DNA of 64,000 nucleotides from Gammaproteobacteria bacterium (GTDB lineage: Bacteria > Pseudomonadota > Gammaproteobacteria > Burkholderiales > Burkholderiaceae_D): assembly GCA_903970185.1 (NCBI GenBank), contig CAJCIC010000018.1, positions 1 to 64,000 on the forward strand. Reading direction: 5' to 3'. The notes under the pieces are model-generated. The model saw only the letters and a list, made by a program, of their open reading frames with translations, did no database searches and was not told where the DNA came from. Position numbers and translations under genes: made by a program. How positions within the stretch are numbered: the stretch's first letter is position 1; each line of letters starts with the position of its first letter. Positions 60,537 through 64,000 of this stretch are shown here, piece after piece.

Positions 60537-61622
60537 TCAATAGCTGATATGACTTTTCGATCGCTCGGCATCAAGAAGCGTGCGCTTTCGGTCGAGCCCC
60601 CAGCGATAGCCGCCGAGGCTGCCATCGGCTCTGAGTGCCCGGTGACACGGCACCAGCACCGCGATCCGGTTCGCGCCACACGCGCTTGCGACCGCCCGAA
60701 CTGACCGGGGAGCACTGATGCCGGCGGCGAGCTCTGAATAGCTCACCACGTCACCGGCACGTACGCTCAGCAAAAAGCGCCACACCTTGATCTGAAACGC
60801 GGTGCCGCGCAGGTCAAGGGGCAGCTCGGGTCGTGGCGCCGAGCCGGCCAGGTGCTTTTCCAGTGCTGCCATCCAATGGTCGATCGGCCCCTTGGCACCG
60901 GCGCTTGCGATTTCCAGTATAGCGTGAGGGAACTCCATGCTGAGTTGCTTGCGCAACGCCTCCTCGCTCTCGCCAAATTGAACAAAGCACACACCGCGAG
61001 CGGTCGCTGCCATCATGAGCGGACCGAGCGCAGTTTCGCGCACGGTATAGGTAATCGTCTCTCCCGCGCCCCCGCGGCGATACGCCGAAGGCGTCATACC
61101 CAAGCCGCCGTCCACCTTCTCATAGACTCGACTGGTCGAGCCATAGCCCGCGTCGTACGTGGCCGCCAGGACACCATCGCCTTTTCGGAGCTGCTCCTTG
61201 AACCTGCGAAGGCGCGCTGCGGCCTGGTATTCCTTGGCACTCACGCCAATCACCGCTTTGAACGTGCGCTGGAAGTGAAACGGGCTGATGCCCGCTTCCA
61301 TGGCGAGGCGCTTAAGAGGCAGCGCTTCGCCTGTATGCGCGTCGATATAGTCGGCCATCGCCCGCATCAGCGAGGTGTGCGGGTCGCGACCGACTGCTGC
61401 CAGAGGATGACAGCGTTGGCAAGGACGAAAGCCCGCAGCCTCGGCATCTGCCGCGTTCTCGTAGAACACCACATTCTCGCGCTTTGCCGTGCGCGCAGGG
61501 CAGGAAGGGCGGCAGAATACCCCGGTTGTCGTGACCGCATAGAAGAACGTTCCATCTGCCGCCTTGCGTCGCGTCGTCACGTCCTGCCAGCGCTTGGCGT
61601 CAATCGTCGTGTGCTTTGACAC
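60537..61622 (-). CDS. ada: Ada: bifunctional transcriptional activator and O6-alkylguanine-DNA methyltransferase
   Basis: 361 residues from GTG 61622, decided by AAGGAGG 5 bases before it; a longer frame to 61709 is not supported. N-terminal zinc domain with FCRPSC and CQRC, whose first Cys takes methyl from phosphotriesters; AraC HTH (AMEAGISPFHFQRTFKAVIG and YDAGYGSTSRVYEKV); C-terminal suicide methyltransferase with VLVPCHR near the end. All key residues are intact. Adaptive response to alkylation; methylated Ada activates its own operon. Tautomerase gene follows. Confidence 0.95.
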   Translation of the reverse strand: MSKHTTIDAKRWQDVTTRRKAADGTFFYAVTTTGVFCRPSCPARTAKRENVVFYENAADAEAAGFRPCQRCHPLAAVGRDPHTSLMRAMADYIDAHTGEALPLKRLAMEAGISPFHFQRTFKAVIGVSAKEYQAAARLRRFKEQLRKGDGVLAATYDAGYGSTSRVYEKVDGGLGMTPSAYRRGGAGETITYTVRETALGPLMMAATARGVCFVQFGESEEALRKQLSMEFPHAILEIASAGAKGPIDHWMAALEKHLAGSAPRPELPLDLRGTAFQIKVWRFLLSVRAGDVVSYSELAAGISAPRSVRAVASACGANRIAVLVPCHRALRADGSLGGYRWGLDRKRTLLDAERSKSHISY

Positions 61623-61824
61623 TTTGTCCTCCTTGGCGGATACGCATCGCGATTTGGCCTTCGCCCGTGGCTCGGCCGAATATGAGTGCAATACTGGGAT
61701 TTCAAACATGCATGGGCCATCCGATTCTTGCGAAGTAATTCAGGGCGATAGGGGTCGGGGCGATAATGCGCCATGCCCGTGCATGCGCGCCTGGGACAGC
61801 CCGCCCGGGGATCGATCGACGCCA

Positions 61825-62520
61825 TCATGCGACGGCAGGAATGCAAAGATTTGCCTGTTCGCTGCGCGCCTTGTCGACGTCAGGGCTGCGATAGACCGCC
61901 TCGGGAATCGAGGCAAGCGTCGAAGGCCGCACCTGTTTGCCCAGGCCGTAGAACTTCTGGAAGCTCATGATCAGGGGGCGCCATTTGTCGGGATCGATCC
62001 TGTTGGGGTCGCCGTCGAGCAAAATCGCCGAGTCGAGATGCACGCGCAGGACGCGCGCCTCGAAGGTCAGGATTTTTCCGTGGAGAGCATCATCCTCGGC
62101 GGCGATGGAGTGGACCGCCTCGATGCGCGCCTCAAGCTGAACCGGCGCTTCCAGGGCGCGAAGCGGGCGGACCCTCTCGCTTGCCACCGGGGTCAAGCCG
62201 GCACGAACAAACTTCGCGTGCTCGTGACGATAGCCGCGCTGCTTTTTGTAGGCGGGCACCGGGTTTGACCCCGTCGTAAGGGCCAGGCGATCCACCTGAT
62301 CTGCCATATCCACCGAGGGCAGATTGATCACGGCCTCGGGGTGACGCAGCAGGTTTTGAGCGGTTTGCGAGGCCGCTGACAAGCCGAGTATGGCCCGCCA
62401 GCCGAGCCAGAACACCGAAGACATCGGCGCCAGGTTTGTACTGCCGTCGGAGTTCTCGGAACTGATGAGGGCAACGGGGGTGCCGAAGTAGAGAATCGAA
62501 GGTTCGCCAGAGCAGATCAT
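61825..62520 (-). CDS. Flavin reductase-like FMN-binding protein
   Basis: 231 residues from ATG 62520, with AAAGG about 9 bases upstream. Flavin_reduct fold: ILYFGTPVALISSENSDGSTNLAPMSSVFWLGW, then ILGLSAASQTAQNLLRHPEAVINLP, typical of the FMN-binding split-barrel group (flavin reductase/DIM6-type). The last 50 residues (LIMSFQKFYGLGKQVRPSTL) are an extension of this subgroup. Likely supplies reduced flavin or acts on a small substrate; partner unknown. No oxygenase partner is next to it. Confidence 0.85.
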   Translation of the reverse strand: MICSGEPSILYFGTPVALISSENSDGSTNLAPMSSVFWLGWRAILGLSAASQTAQNLLRHPEAVINLPSVDMADQVDRLALTTGSNPVPAYKKQRGYRHEHAKFVRAGLTPVASERVRPLRALEAPVQLEARIEAVHSIAAEDDALHGKILTFEARVLRVHLDSAILLDGDPNRIDPDKWRPLIMSFQKFYGLGKQVRPSTLASIPEAVYRSPDVDKARSEQANLCIPAVA

Positions 62521-62775
62521 CGAAGGGCCTTTGTGGTGACTGGGTTCGTGCAATGTAGAGCCCGTCATCGCCTGCATCCCTCCGATTCTTGCGGTTTGAT
62601 GATGCCTATCTCTCTTTCAGTCTGACGGCTGCAGCTATTGGCTGACGCGATTGCACCGCCGCGCTGCTCTGCGAGTAGATGGGTTGACGATTTGGCGCAC
62701 CTGCCAGACCCAAGGCAGCGCGAGCTCGTGCCACACAACGGAAAACACCTTGCCTTACACAACGACATGTTGCGC

Positions 62776-63576
62776 CTAGCGCGGCATGGCCTCGTCGGTG
62801 ACGAACATCTTGCCGGGCGCGTGCGTGATACAAAGGGGCATCTGGCTCGCAACAGCGACGCTTTGCGGCGTCACGCCGCAGGCCCAGAACACCGGCAACT
62901 CGTCGTCCCTGATGTCGACAGCGTCGCCATAGTCCGGCAGCTTCAGGTCGGAAATGCCCAGTGCACGCGGATGGCCGACATGGATCGGCGCGCCATGGAC
63001 TTCGGGATAGCGCGCAGAAATCTCGACGGCGCGGGCGACATCGGTACTCTTGATCGGCCGCATGCTGACCACGAGCGGTCCATAGAGGCGCCCGGCGGGC
63101 ACGCAGGCGATGTTCGTGCGGTACATCGCGACGTTTTTTCTCTCGTTGACGTGGCGAAGCGAAATGCCCCCTGCAATCAAGCCCGCTTCAAATGAAAAGC
63201 TGCATCCGATCAGAAAGCTGACCAGGTCGTCTTGCCACAGGTTGACCAGATTATCGGGCTCGTCAGTCAATACGCCCTGGCGATAGACGCGATAGCCTGG
63301 AAGGTCACAGCGCAAATCGCTGCCCGGCGCCGTGCGCGGCGTGATCTGGCCGGGCTCGAGCACTTCGATCACGGGACAGGGCTTTGGATTGCGCTGGCAA
63401 AAAAGCAAAAACTCGAAGGCCCAGTCCCTGGGCACGATGACGAGATTAGTCTGGACAAACCCCGGCGCGATGCCAGCGGTTGCGCCGCGATAGCTGCCCG
63501 AGCGGCAAAGCGCGCGCAGTTGCCCGGGACTCAGTGCGCCTTGGGACACGGCTGGCTCATGCAGGTCATAGCCCAA
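62776..63576 (-). CDS. DUF1445 putative hydro-lyase (YcsI/D-glutamate cyclase-like)
   Basis: 266 residues from TTG 63576; the site GAAGG 7 bases before it supports this start, which overlaps the upstream livF end by 11 bases. Family motifs are clear: AGIAPGFVQTNLVIVP, FLLFCQRNPKPCPVIEV, DDLVSFLIGCSFSFE, YRTNIACVPAGRLYGPLVVSMRPI and CGVTPQSVA. The family is linked to hydantoin, glutamate-cyclase or hydro-lyase chemistry, and often sits near amino-acid or urea transport genes, which fits livF upstream. Substrate not assigned. Confidence 0.88.
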   Translation of the reverse strand: MGYDLHEPAVSQGALSPGQLRALCRSGSYRGATAGIAPGFVQTNLVIVPRDWAFEFLLFCQRNPKPCPVIEVLEPGQITPRTAPGSDLRCDLPGYRVYRQGVLTDEPDNLVNLWQDDLVSFLIGCSFSFEAGLIAGGISLRHVNERKNVAMYRTNIACVPAGRLYGPLVVSMRPIKSTDVARAVEISARYPEVHGAPIHVGHPRALGISDLKLPDYGDAVDIRDDELPVFWACGVTPQSVAVASQMPLCITHAPGKMFVTDEAMPR

Positions 63577-64000
63577 GATAGGCCTTCTTCACGTCTTCAT
63601 TGTCAAGCAGGTCGCGGCCGGTGCCTTCGAGCACGATGCGACCGGTCTGGATCACATAGCCGTAGTTGGCAATGGCCAGCGCCCGCTCGAGGTTTTGTTC
63701 GACGAGCAGGATCGACACGCCCTGCCTGTTGATCTCGATGAGCGTGTCAAGCACCTTGGTGACGAGCTTGGGCGCGATGCCCCACGACGGCTCGTCAAGC
63801 ATCAAGAGGCTTGGCTTGGCCATCAAGCCGCGGCCAATGGCGAGCATTTGCTGCTCGCCGCCACTCATGGTTCCGGCCAGCTGGGCAAGACGGCTTTTCA
63901 GAACCGGGAACCAGCCAAAGACTTCGGCAAGCGTCGCGTCGATTTCATGGCGGTCACGCCGCGTATAGGCACCGAGCTCCAGATTGCGCATGACGGACAG
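63566..64000 (-). CDS. livF: Branched-chain amino acid-type ABC transporter ATPase, 5' end beyond window
   Basis: The last 144 residues are visible and the frame is open to the right edge. It shows SGGEQQMLAIGRGLMAKPSLLMLDEP (ABC signature and Walker B), LLVEQN (switch region) and a TGRIVLEGTGRDLLDNEDVKKAYLGL end, the normal LivF tail. LivF powers uptake of branched-chain amino acids, urea or amides with LivG, LivH, LivM and a binding protein, which would be to the right of the window. It overlaps the DUF1445 gene. Walker A is outside the window. Confidence 0.93.
   Translation of the reverse strand: MSVMRNLELGAYTRRDRHEIDATLAEVFGWFPVLKSRLAQLAGTMSGGEQQMLAIGRGLMAKPSLLMLDEPSWGIAPKLVTKVLDTLIEINRQGVSILLVEQNLERALAIANYGYVIQTGRIVLEGTGRDLLDNEDVKKAYLGL

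Noticed and set aside
1-64000. CRISPR array, rRNA or tRNA genes
   Set aside because: No regularly spaced repeats, no cloverleaf-like sequence ending in a tRNA T-arm motif and no rRNA-like segment was seen on either strand.

Overview
The window looks like a chromosomal segment from a high-G+C betaproteobacterium of Burkholderiales type. Support: genes in the order recC-recB-recD, a PEP-CTERM protein, a DUF4124 protein, a DUF1992 protein and many four-base ATGA stop/start overlaps. The species cannot be fixed from the sequence. I see no rRNA, tRNA, CRISPR array, transposase or intact prophage gene.

Left end (1-18.5 kb) is a cell-surface polysaccharide region. A leftward operon (6033 to the left edge) encodes an MBOAT acyltransferase, a membrane-anchored SGNH protein, a VOC protein, an acyl carrier protein, a FkbH-type HAD enzyme and a family 2 glycosyltransferase. 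The first parts read like a Dlt system in which FkbH takes the place of DltA as the enzyme that charges the carrier protein. A PEP-CTERM gene and a DUF1992 gene follow. A second, tightly overlapped leftward operon (14599-7882) carries a processive GT2 synthase, a membrane-anchored beta-helix protein, a GH8-like protein, WecB, a YaiO-type outer-membrane barrel and a multi-pass membrane protein. WecB makes UDP-ManNAc, so a ManNAc-containing secreted glycan is a reasonable inference. A cardiolipin-synthase-like phospholipase D and a TPR-GGDEF-EAL protein lie just upstream.

Middle (19-48 kb) is mostly housekeeping and metabolic genes: an SDR, a PpiC-type chaperone, a frameshifted and truncated alpha-2-macroglobulin remnant, DUF1304, GNAT and ICMT-like genes, a crotonase, an isochorismatase-like hydrolase, a GlxA-type regulator, a large hybrid histidine kinase, a complete recCBD operon, a DODA-type dioxygenase, a MATE/MarR/SDR locus with a palindromic divergent promoter, an oligopeptide-type binding protein and several secreted proteins of unknown function.

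The 48-52.8 kb stretch is visibly more AT-rich and patchy. It holds a GFA protein, a HEAT-repeat protein, a TumE/TumA-type toxin-antitoxin pair behind an inverted-repeat promoter, a HEPN protein beside what may be a decayed partner, short unknown ORFs and diverged intergenic repeats. It looks like an accessory insertion site.

Right end (52.8-64 kb): a NitT/TauT-type ABC transporter with a fused double permease and no binding protein; a compact operon of acyl-CoA dehydrogenase, PIG-L deacetylase, NodS-like methyltransferase and GT2, which may build a modified glycolipid or glycan; then a tautomerase, ada, a flavin reductase, a DUF1445 hydro-lyase and a partial livF. Many gene starts were moved from the longest ORF to internal codons on the basis of Shine-Dalgarno spacing, stop/start overlap, or family length.
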